Source: Moraxellaceae bacterium
Lineage (GTDB): Bacteria > Pseudomonadota > Gammaproteobacteria > Pseudomonadales > UBA3067
Assembly: GCA_002401525.1 (NCBI GenBank)
Contig: NVTH01000141.1
Location: forward strand, 1,110 to 9,068
DNA length: 7,959 bases
Reading direction: 5' to 3'
The position numbers and the translations under genes are program-made. Below, one piece after another: positions 1-4,780 of the stretch. The notes below the pieces were generated by a model. The model worked only from the letters and a program-made list of their open reading frames with translations, did not search any database and was not told where the DNA came from. The first letter of the stretch is position 1. Each line of letters opens with the position of its first letter.

Positions 1-222
1 CAACGAGAAAAATTATCCACCCGTGAACGTATGTCCTGTGTGCTAGCCAGCCTCAACTCAACGACCTTCGTAACATTTGAAAGTTTATTTGATTATGAAC
101 AGGGGCGGCTTGGGATAATCGTGACCTTTCTCGCTATATTAGAATTAGTCAAAGAGTCTTTAGTCGAACTGGTGCAGAATGAACCCTTTGCGCCCATTCA
201 CGTCAGAGCGAGTGCGTCATGA
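1..222 (+). CDS. scpA: ScpA, segregation and condensation protein A (3' end only)
   Basis: This is the last 73 codons of a gene that begins left of the window; frame 1 is open from base 1 to the TGA at 220-222. The tail reads like the C-terminal winged-helix domain of the kleisin ScpA: a basic KLSTRERMS stretch, then FESLFDYEQGRLGIIVTFLAILELVKE and a terminus with NEPFAPIHVRA. In the family this domain binds the SMC head, and ScpA bridges the SMC dimer and recruits ScpB for chromosome compaction and segregation in the cytoplasm. Its stop overlaps the scpB start as ATGA, which implies translational coupling and equimolar supply of the two partners. The first Met in view (base 31) is internal and not the start. 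The family assignment is firm; nothing can be said of the N-terminal domain. Confidence 0.92.
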   Translation, partial: QREKLSTRERMSCVLASLNSTTFVTFESLFDYEQGRLGIIVTFLAILELVKESLVELVQNEPFAPIHVRASAS

Positions 223-1136
223 GTTGGGATATTGATCAATTAAAAAATATTGTTGAAGGCGCGTTGATGGCGGCGAATCAGACATTATCGCTTGATCGTC
301 TAGTGGATTTGTTTGATCTCGATGAGCGCCCCAGTAAAGAAGAGTTGCGCACCGTGTTGGAAAGTTTGGCCAATGATTTTGAAGGTCGCGGTGTTGAATT
401 AAAAGAAGTAGGTTCCGGTTATCGTATCCAAGTAAAACAAGAGTTCGCGCCTTGGGTGGGACGATTGTGGGACGAAAAACCAGCTCGGTACAGCCGCGCG
501 TTGCTAGAGACTTTGGCACTCGTCGCGTATCAGCAGCCCATCACGCGGGGGGACATCGAGGCGATTAGAGGCGTTGCGGTAAGTTCGTACATCATCAAAA
601 CCTTGTTAGAACGAGAATGGGTGCGTATTGTGGGCCATAAAGACGTGCCAGGACGACCCGCGATGTATGCTACGACCAAGTCATTTCTTGATTATTTCGA
701 TATGAAAAGCTTAGAAGAGCTGCCTTCTTTGGCAGAAATTCGCGAGTTTGAAAAGGTCAATGAAGAGCTTAATCTGCCCGAGCCCAATGCCCAGCCTGAA
801 GTCGAAAAACCTGAAGCCGAAAATTCTGAAGCTCAGGCGGAGACAGAGACAGAGACAGAGAAAGAGAAAGAGCAAGAGAAATCCGATATTTCCGAAGTTG
901 CGAGCGAAAATCTCGAGGCGGGAGAGGCCGCCGGTGCCGATATAGTTGCGGAAGGCGCCGAAGAGCCTGATACTAATCAGGCCGAAGCAACGATTGAAAT
1001 TGAAAACTGTGAAGAATATTCAACTTCTGAGAGTGAAATCTTGGCAACTATTGAATCCAGCAGCGATAATGTAAAAGATTATTCGAATGATAGTGAGTTC
1101 GAAATGGAGACGGAAAGTGCTACTTCAGAGGAATAG
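219..1136 (+). CDS. scpB: ScpB, segregation and condensation protein B, with long acidic tail
   Basis: The product is 305 aa. Residues 1-80 form the first winged-helix domain (ending near GYRIQVK), and residues 85-165 the second, with the family-typical block KPARYSRALLETLALVAYQQ at 88-106, then ITRGDIEAIRGV and GRPAMYATTKSFLDYF. ScpB dimers bind the central part of ScpA in the SMC-ScpAB condensin that organises newly replicated chromosomes. The start is fixed by the ATGA overlap with scpA (219-222). From about residue 187 to the end the protein is a low-complexity, strongly acidic Glu/Ser/Thr-rich tail of nearly 120 residues, including an (ET)3(EK)2EQEK run at 208-221. The core ends at about 185, so this tail is an addition; acidic ScpB tails occur in other Gammaproteobacteria but vary in length. 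No membrane segment or signal peptide is visible. Function of the core is certain, that of the tail unknown. Confidence 0.95.
   Translation: MSWDIDQLKNIVEGALMAANQTLSLDRLVDLFDLDERPSKEELRTVLESLANDFEGRGVELKEVGSGYRIQVKQEFAPWVGRLWDEKPARYSRALLETLALVAYQQPITRGDIEAIRGVAVSSYIIKTLLEREWVRIVGHKDVPGRPAMYATTKSFLDYFDMKSLEELPSLAEIREFEKVNEELNLPEPNAQPEVEKPEAENSEAQAETETETEKEKEQEKSDISEVASENLEAGEAAGADIVAEGAEEPDTNQAEATIEIENCEEYSTSESEILATIESSSDNVKDYSNDSEFEMETESATSEE
840..881 (+). repeat. In-frame hexanucleotide repeat in scpB tail (7 units)
   Basis: Seven consecutive 6-bp units: GAGACA three times, GAGAAA twice, then GAGCAA and GAGAAA. They are in frame and encode alternating Glu-Thr and Glu-Lys/Gln pairs (ScpB residues 208-221). 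A six-base unit lets copy number change without a frameshift. The three identical GAGACA units look recently duplicated by slippage. Confidence 0.9.
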
Positions 1137-1234
1137 CTGTAAGTAGCCCCTAGAGTTTCGTAATTTTAGGGTAAGTTTAGCGTCGTGATGTACAGATTAA
1201 CTGGAAGATAAGAAATAACTCTTGTCAAAAAGAT

Positions 1235-2113
1235 ATGAGTGAGAAATTACAGAAAGTACTTGCCCGAGCTGGACTGGGTTCTAGAAGAGAGCTGGAAGAG
1301 TGGATTAAAGACGGACGTGCCACCATCAATGGCAAGGTGGCCCGTTTAGGGGACCGCATCGAAGGCTCGGATGAGGTCTATGTTGACGGCAAAAAAATCA
1401 AATTCGTTGCCGAGAACGAAGCGCCCCGAAGGGTGATCTTGTATTACAAACCTGAAGGCGAAGTGTGTACTCGCTCCGATCCTGAAGGCCGCCCCACCGT
1501 ATTTGATAATCTTCCCAAACTGAGCGGGCTGCGCTGGGTTGCCGTAGGGCGATTGGATTTTAATACCTCTGGATTACTATTTTTTACCACCGACGGCACC
1601 ATTGCCAATGCTTTGATGCATCCTTCCTCTCAAGTAGAGCGGGAATATGCGGTGCGCGTTCGTGGGCGCCCTGGCGATGACGTGTTGCAGCGATTAATGG
1701 AAGGCGTATTGCTGGAAGACGGTGTTGCGCGCTTCGATCAGATTATCGATGGGGGTGGCGAAGGCAGTAATTATTGGTATCACGTGGTCTTGAAAGAAGG
1801 CCGTAACCGAGAAGTACGTCGGCTATGGGAATCACAGAATTTCCAGGTGAGTCGTTTGATTCGGGTTCGCTTTGGCAGTATTGGTCTGCCACGAGAATTG
1901 AAAGCGGGTCAATGGAAAGAGTTGAATAAAAGCGACATTGATCAATTGGCTAGTTTTGCGGGCGTGGCGCGTCGATCGCGTACCGGATTATACGGTCGAG
2001 AGCGGCCTCGTGATAATAAGCAGCAGCATTCTAATTCGGGTTCTAATTCGAATAGTACGGATGATGATAAGAATAATCGTAAACGTCGCGGCTATCTGCG
2101 TCGCCGACGCTAA
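1235..2113 (+). CDS. rluB: RluB, 23S rRNA pseudouridine-2605 synthase
   Basis: The product is 292 aa. Residues 3-50 are an S4 RNA-binding domain ([20 protein letters not shown], then [13 protein letters not shown]). Residues 65-235 are the RsuA/RluB/E/F catalytic domain, with [20 protein letters not shown] at 71-90, the catalytic motif [12 protein letters not shown] (Asp108 as nucleophile by analogy with the family) and [13 protein letters not shown] at 187-199. RluB isomerises a uridine in helix 80-93 territory of 23S rRNA (U2605 in E. coli numbering) during 50S assembly. RsuA is excluded as first choice because of the RluB-like sequence blocks, the basic tail and the scpAB neighbourhood. 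After about residue 245 comes a disordered basic tail rich in Ser/Asn and ending GYLRRRR, probably for RNA contact. A gap of 98 bp separates it from scpB. The Shine-Dalgarno is weak (AAAAAGAT). A strong terminator follows. Confidence 0.93.
   Translation: MSEKLQKVLARAGLGSRRELEEWIKDGRATINGKVARLGDRIEGSDEVYVDGKKIKFVAENEAPRRVILYYKPEGEVCTRSDPEGRPTVFDNLPKLSGLRWVAVGRLDFNTSGLLFFTTDGTIANALMHPSSQVEREYAVRVRGRPGDDVLQRLMEGVLLEDGVARFDQIIDGGGEGSNYWYHVVLKEGRNREVRRLWESQNFQVSRLIRVRFGSIGLPRELKAGQWKELNKSDIDQLASFAGVARRSRTGLYGRERPRDNKQQHSNSGSNSNSTDDDKNNRKRRGYLRRRR
2029..2052 (+). repeat. 12-bp direct repeat pair in rluB tail
   Basis: TTCTAATTCGGG is followed directly by TTCTAATTCGAA, identical over the first 10 bases. 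In frame it helps build a Ser/Asn-rich stretch ([10 protein letters not shown]) in the disordered C-terminal tail of RluB. It is a small repeat, listed because the same 11-12 bp period recurs in the spacers of this window. Confidence 0.7.
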
Positions 2114-2153
2114 GGCGACCTGCTGAATTAAGCGTTTTAAACGTGGTCGAGAT

Positions 2154-2182
2154 AAAAAAGGTGGCTGAGGCCACCTTTTTTT
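2154..2182. terminator. Bidirectional intrinsic terminator between rluB and the CBS-domain gene
   Basis: A perfect 6-bp GC-rich stem, GGTGGC (2160-2165) with GCCACC (2170-2175), has a TGAG tetraloop. It is flanked by A6 on the left and T7 on the right, which extend the pairing. Read on + it ends the scp-rluB transcript 41 bases after the rluB stop. Read on - it gives the same stem followed by TTTTTTAT and ends the convergent CBS-domain transcript. It is a textbook Rho-independent terminator usable in both directions. Confidence 0.95.
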
Positions 2183-2229
2183 GTTTGACGGAGTTTATCG
2201 TTGTGCGGCGTGATATGGGTATGATCTAA

Positions 2230-2661
2230 CTACTCGCCGCAAAAGTCTTCTTTTTTATCGTGAGCAACGCTGACGTCTTTTAACGCTTGTAGCACACTGC
2301 GGCAGCTAAACTGGCCGACAAACTTACCATTTTTGACTACCGGGATTCGGCGTCGTCGGTTATCGATGAGCATTTTGGCGACGTCCATGACGTCCATGTG
2401 ATCTTCGATACTTTGGAAGTCGGTGGTCATGAAATCACTCACATGCCCGCCTACATTGCCGTAATAGCTGCCGTCCAAAATCGCCTTTAAACAATCCACT
2501 TCAGAAATAACGCCCACCACTTCATTCGCATCATTCACTACAGTAGCGCCTGAAATATGTTTTTCCAGAATGATATGAATAGCATCAAAAAGGTCGGTGT
2601 CGGGTTTAAAGGTCACCGGTTGCTTGGTCATGTAGTCTTCTGGGTGGAGTGCTTTGAACAT
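2230..2661 (-). CDS. Tandem CBS-domain protein
   Basis: The product is 143 aa from the ATG at 2661-2659. Residues about 8-62 form one CBS domain (EDYMTKQPVTFKPDTDLFDA, then ISGATVVNDANEVVGVISEVD) and about 74-130 a second (VSDFMTTDFQSIEDHMDVMD, then RRRRIPVVKNGKFVGQFS). Two CBS motifs make one Bateman module, which in this superfamily binds adenine nucleotides (ATP/ADP/AMP, SAM or similar) and regulates a partner; the ligand here cannot be told. The protein is stand-alone: no catalytic domain, signal peptide or membrane segment. Short CBS proteins beginning MFK with an EDYMT motif are common in Pseudomonas-like bacteria. The frame is open 14 codons further up to a TTG (2703), but that extension (MIIVFLIPLSAGHI) lies before the conserved MFK start and is probably untranslated. 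It converges on rluB and shares its terminator, and is divergent from nuoA across a long spacer. Confidence 0.85.
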   Translation of the reverse strand: MFKALHPEDYMTKQPVTFKPDTDLFDAIHIILEKHISGATVVNDANEVVGVISEVDCLKAILDGSYYGNVGGHVSDFMTTDFQSIEDHMDVMDVAKMLIDNRRRRIPVVKNGKFVGQFSCRSVLQALKDVSVAHDKKEDFCGE

Positions 2662-2734
2662 AATGTGCCCCGCGCTTAATGGGATTAGAAAGACGATTAT
2701 CAAAAATTAAACTAGTTTGAAGTGGCGCGAGTAC

Positions 2735-2744
2735 TGATTAATCA
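2735..2744. promoter_or_regulatory. Palindrome TGATTAATCA, copy 1
   Basis: A perfect 10-bp palindrome in the context ACTGATTAATCAAG, about 75 bp upstream of the CBS gene start on its strand. An identical copy lies at 2943-2952, and a one-base-deleted variant (ACTGATTAACAAG) at about 3055-3067. Repetition in one intergenic region suggests a protein-binding site. The half-sites are 2 bp apart, so it does not fit the FNR/Anr consensus, which has a 4-bp gap. Confidence 0.35.
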
Positions 2745-2942
2745 AGGGCCGCCTATAAATTGTAGTCGTTTTGGTACGCTACTCTAATTATTTTTTTAAC
2801 TCAATACTCTCGATAAAAATCTTTCCGCAGTGTGGGGCTGTTAATAGTGGCGAATTGGAGTTTTTCTCGCTTGGGGTAGGATACCTTTCGTATTGAACCG
2901 GCAGCAAAAATATTATTAAGTGGTTTCAATAATTTAATTATC

Positions 2943-2952
2943 TGATTAATCA
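2943..2952. promoter_or_regulatory. Palindrome TGATTAATCA, copy 2
   Basis: Second exact copy of the 10-bp palindrome, here extended to 12 bp (CTGATTAATCAG, 2942-2953). It lies 10 bp before the first tandem-repeat block. It may be an operator for a regulator acting on the CBS gene or on nuo; no regulator family can be named from the site. Confidence 0.35.
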
Positions 2953-2961
2953 GGACAGCCT

Positions 2962-3005
2962 AAGTTGAATGCAAGTTGAATGTAAATTGAATGTAGGTTG
3001 AATGG
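2962..3005. repeat. 11-bp tandem repeat, 4 units
   Basis: Units are AAGTTGAATGC, AAGTTGAATGT, AAATTGAATGT and AGGTTGAATGG; the core TTGAATG is invariant. The array is noncoding as far as can be seen. The period is close to one turn of B-DNA, so the cores face the same side of the helix. It could be a phased binding array or simply replication-slippage product; each unit also carries a -35-like TTGAAT and an ATG. Confidence 0.9.
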
Positions 3006-3097
3006 ATTTAAAAGCGCTGCTGGGCCTGTATTTCATTCCTATGCGGCATATTTTACTGATTAACAAGCCGGTGTTGAGGTAAATTGGTGAGCGCTGC

Positions 3098-3125
3098 TTG
3101 AACTATTAGTCAAGTATGCTATAAG
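3098..3125 (+). promoter_or_regulatory. Candidate distal sigma70 promoter for nuo
   Basis: TTGAAC (3098-3103) and TATAAG (3120-3125) are separated by 16 bp, with the extended -10 dinucleotide TG at 3117-3118 (TGCTATAAG). Transcription from about 3132 would give a leader of about 365 nt before nuoA containing two tandem-repeat blocks and the hairpin at 3314-3334. This is assigned by eye from consensus match only; AT-rich DNA yields such matches by chance. Confidence 0.4.
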
Positions 3126-3250
3126 AGTGGAGAGGCGTAGTTTCTGAAAAGAATGTCTTTTTTGTTTTTCGATTTATTAATTCAGTTTCTTCAGTTTTGG
3201 GTTGATTCATTACTGCAAAAATATCAGTACTAAATTCATCTGGTCAATTA

Positions 3251-3286
3251 TATAGGCAGTCATATAAGCAGTTATATAAGAGGACA
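3251..3286. repeat. 12-bp degenerate tandem repeat, 3 units
   Basis: Units are TATAGGCAGTCA, TATAAGCAGTTA and TATAAGAGGACA. The first two match at 10 of 12 positions and the third is more diverged (8 of 12 to the second). It contains the palindrome TTATATAA at 3272-3279. The array is noncoding, in the nuo leader or promoter region. Confidence 0.7.
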
Positions 3287-3313
3287 CTTTGATAGAGGGA
3301 TAGTCTCGAATAG

Positions 3314-3334
3314 CCTGGCGAAGGAGTTGCCAGG
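3314..3334 (+). promoter_or_regulatory. Hairpin presenting AAGGAG in the loop, nuo leader
   Basis: CCTGGC (3314-3319) pairs perfectly with GCCAGG (3329-3334). The stem can extend by AA/TT across a bulged G, leaving a GGAG loop. No T-run follows, so it is not an intrinsic terminator. A GGA in a hairpin loop within an ANGGA context is the form recognised by CsrA/RsmA, which makes this a candidate CsrA/RsmA site in nuo mRNA, provided transcription starts upstream of it. The stem is seen directly; the binding role is inferred. Confidence 0.45.
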
Positions 3335-3346
3335 ATTATTAACTCG

Positions 3347-3406
3347 GTGGTTATCTCATTACTTGTTTCAGTGCTTATCTCAGTGTTCTTCTCAGTAGTT
3401 ATATAG
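3347..3406. repeat. 12-bp degenerate tandem repeat, 5 units
   Basis: Five back-to-back 12-mers: GTGGTTATCTCA, TTACTTGTTTCA, GTGCTTATCTCA, GTGTTCTTCTCA and GTAGTTATATAG. Units 1 and 3 differ at one base, and the others are progressively diverged, giving a consensus near GTGNTTATCTCA. It ends 14 bp before the TATAAT box of the proximal nuo promoter candidate, so the array covers the normal activator-binding region. Confidence 0.8.
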
Positions 3407-3420
3407 TATTTATGTAATTA

Positions 3421-3426
3421 TATAAT
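3421..3426 (+). promoter_or_regulatory. Candidate proximal nuo promoter, -10 box TATAAT
   Basis: A perfect TATAAT at 3421-3426, centred in a 10-bp palindrome ATTATATAAT (3417-3426). No good -35 lies at the right distance: GTTATA at 3398-3403 (17-bp spacer) matches TTGACA at three positions. A promoter here would therefore probably need an activator bound over the repeat block just upstream. The start would be near 3433, giving a leader of about 64 nt for nuoA. Confidence 0.4.
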
Positions 3427-3444
3427 AACGATTTAGTCGTTATT
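3424..3444. promoter_or_regulatory. Inverted repeat AATAACGA-N5-TCGTTATT, operator-like
   Basis: Perfect 8-bp arms (3424-3431 and 3437-3444) around TTTAG. It overlaps the candidate TATAAT box and the expected start point, the usual place for a repressor operator, and ends 52 bp before the nuoA start codon. Alternatively it could fold as a hairpin at the 5' end of the mRNA. No regulator can be named from the half-site. Confidence 0.45.
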
Positions 3445-3496
3445 TCAGTGGCAAAGGTTTCAGCCGATAAATTTGTAGCGCTTTAGAAGGAATCTA

Positions 3497-3898
3497 ATGT
3501 CTTCATCTTTATGGCCTTTAGTGGTTTATTTTTTTGCCGTGATCATCGTCATTGCTGGAATGATGGGGATGTCTGCAGTGCTCGGTGGTTCCAAGAAAAG
3601 GACCAAAGCCACCAATGAACCCTTTGAATGCGGCGTCGTGCCTTATGGCACCGCACATATTCGTGTCCCTGTGCCATTTTTCTTAATGGCAATCTTCTTT
3701 GTAATCTTCGATTTGGAAGCCGTATTTCTATTTGCTTATGCCATTTCCTTGCGCGATGTAGGTTGGCCTGGGTATTTTGAAGTGTTGATCTTTATTGGAA
3801 TTCTATTGGCAACGTTAATTTATTTATGGCGTTTAGGAGCGCTGGATTGGCGAACTAAGAAACAAAAATTTCAGCAGTCTAATTATATAAAATATTAA
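3497..3898 (+). CDS. nuoA: NuoA, NADH:quinone oxidoreductase subunit A
   Basis: The product is 133 aa (E. coli NuoA is 147). Three membrane helices are evident at about residues 7-28, 60-82 and 92-112. The family signature follows the first loop: FECGVVPYG (43-51), RVPVPFFLMAIFFVIFDLEA (56-75), with conserved acidic residues Asp72 and Glu74 in the second helix, and the C-terminal YLWRLGALDW. NuoA (ND3 homologue) sits at the base of complex I next to NuoH; its first loop lies near the quinone entrance, and Cys45 in the ECG motif matches the loop cysteine known from ND3. The start is supported by a good Shine-Dalgarno, AGAAGGA at 3485-3491. It is the first gene of the nuo operon, preceded by the long repeat-rich control region and followed by an unusually large gap of 158 bp before nuoB. 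Confidence 0.96.
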   Translation: MSSSLWPLVVYFFAVIIVIAGMMGMSAVLGGSKKRTKATNEPFECGVVPYGTAHIRVPVPFFLMAIFFVIFDLEAVFLFAYAISLRDVGWPGYFEVLIFIGILLATLIYLWRLGALDWRTKKQKFQQSNYIKY

Positions 3899-4007
3899 GT
3901 TGAGATTTAAAAAGAGATAACAGTTGAAGTTAGCGAAGTACAAGATGAAGGGCGTGGATTGGTTCAATAGGGTGGATGCTTTTTTGAATCGCTATATTTT
4001 TCGTTGA

Positions 4008-4025
4008 ATGGGAAATATTTCCCAT
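4008..4025. promoter_or_regulatory. Perfect 18-bp palindrome upstream of nuoB
   Basis: ATGGGAAATATTTCCCAT is exactly its own reverse complement; the next flanking pair (4007/4026) does not match. It lies in the nuoA-nuoB gap, 31 bp before the nuoB ATG. As DNA it looks like a dimer-binding operator; as RNA it could form a 7-bp stem with an AUAU loop just before a poorly marked ribosome site. No known consensus is assigned. Confidence 0.6.
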
Positions 4026-4056
4026 ATTTTTCAGTGACAATATCTTGGGTAATGCT

Positions 4057-4698
4057 ATGGAATGGTCGTTGGATAAAGTGCAAAAAGGGGCACAGCCTCG
4101 AGTGAATGACAGCCCCGCTGCAGCAGAGGCGGTCGAAAAAAATGTCCTGATGGGGAAAGTGGAAGATTGGGTTGCGTGGGGGCAAGCCAACTCTCTTTGG
4201 CCCTACAACTTTGGTATTTCTTGTTGTTACGTAGAATTTGCCTCCTCGTTAATGCCAGATTATGACCTTGCTCGGTTTGGCGCCGAAGTCATTCGAGCCA
4301 CTCCGCGTCAGGCGGATTTTATGGTTATTGCGGGCACCGTGTTTCGTAAAATGGCCCCCGTGGTACAGCGCCTCTACGATCAAATGTTAGAACCCAAATG
4401 GGTGATTTCCATGGGTTCGTGCGCAAACTCCGGTGGCCTTTACGACGTCTATTCGGTGGTGCAGGGCGTTGATAAGTTTCTCCCAGTTGATATCTATATG
4501 CAGGGCTGCCCGCCTTCTCCGAATTCATTTCATCACGCCTTTACCCTACTTCAGGAAATCGTCGCGTCTGAGCGCCGTTCAGCCAGTTGGATTGTGGGTC
4601 CAGAAGGCGTTCAGAAAATAGCCCGTAAATCCCAGCGAGAAACCATGCGAGAAAAGCGCCTCGACATTGTCGAATTGCGATCACCTGACGAGGTATAA
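4057..4698 (+). CDS. nuoB: NuoB, NADH:quinone oxidoreductase subunit B (cluster N2)
   Basis: The product is 213 aa from the ATG at 4057 (E. coli 220). NuoB is the peripheral-arm subunit that carries the terminal [4Fe-4S] cluster N2 and hands electrons to quinone. The four ligands are present: Cys56-Cys57 in [11 protein letters not shown], Cys122 in [11 protein letters not shown] and Cys151 in GCPP, with the same spacings (66 and 95) as in E. coli. Other conserved blocks are [19 protein letters not shown] and EPKWVISMG, and the C-terminus ends LRSPDEV as in Pseudomonas-type NuoB. A TTG at 4045 would add four residues, but ATG is preferred; neither has a clear Shine-Dalgarno. Oddities: residue 149 is Gln where E. 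coli NuoB has Pro (MQGCPPSP against IPGCPPRP), and the gene is separated from nuoA by 158 bp carrying an 18-bp palindrome. Confidence 0.95.
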   Translation: MEWSLDKVQKGAQPRVNDSPAAAEAVEKNVLMGKVEDWVAWGQANSLWPYNFGISCCYVEFASSLMPDYDLARFGAEVIRATPRQADFMVIAGTVFRKMAPVVQRLYDQMLEPKWVISMGSCANSGGLYDVYSVVQGVDKFLPVDIYMQGCPPSPNSFHHAFTLLQEIVASERRSASWIVGPEGVQKIARKSQRETMREKRLDIVELRSPDEV

Positions 4699-4780
4699 GA
4701 TTTAAAATAATTAATAATTTAGGAATATATTTTTAGAGATGCCCTGAAGTTGAGTGTGCAGTTAATTGGATTAAACACTG

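Larger units (their letters stand above)
2662..3496. other. Long gene-free control region between the CBS gene and nuoA
   Basis: These roughly 835 bp hold no coding sequence I can support: all six frames are broken often and nothing translates into a recognisable protein. The stretch is AT-rich, except for a short GC-richer patch at about 3011-3055. It carries three separate tandem-repeat blocks (2962-3005, 3251-3286, 3347-3406), a 9-bp pair TTCAGTTTC/TTCAGTTTT (3181-3198), two TGATTAATCA palindromes, a hairpin at 3314-3334, two candidate nuo promoters and an inverted repeat at 3424-3444. It must hold the divergent promoters of the CBS gene and of the nuo operon. No tRNA, rRNA, IS end or CRISPR array is visible in it. 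Confidence 0.85.

Noticed and set aside
217..519. Antisense 100-codon frame opposite the 5' end of scpB
   Set aside because: Shadow of scpB; ends and start do not fit any transcription or ribosome signal.
1148..1171. CCCTAGA/TTTAGGG hairpin after scpB as a terminator
   Set aside because: Short, includes a G-U pair and a 10-base loop, with no T-run after it; rluB is probably still co-transcribed.
2662..2703. 14-residue N-terminal extension of the CBS protein from a TTG start
   Set aside because: The hydrophobic MIIVFLIPLS stretch looks like a possible signal anchor, but it precedes the conserved MFK start, uses TTG and has no ribosome site, so it is more likely untranslated leader.
3147..3163. 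AAAAGA-ATG-TCTTTT hairpin followed by T residues as a terminator or attenuator
   Set aside because: The stem has only one GC pair and would be too unstable; it is likely chance in an A/T-rich run.
3251..3406. CRISPR array
   Set aside because: The units are 12 bp, directly adjacent without spacers, and degenerate; no cas genes are nearby.
4045..4056. TTG start for nuoB four codons upstream
   Set aside because: No Shine-Dalgarno at a suitable distance and an ATG follows at 4057; the four extra residues are not needed for family length.
3930..4190. Antisense open frame opposite nuoB
   Set aside because: Composition follows the coding constraint of nuoB on the other strand; no Shine-Dalgarno, no recognisable domain.
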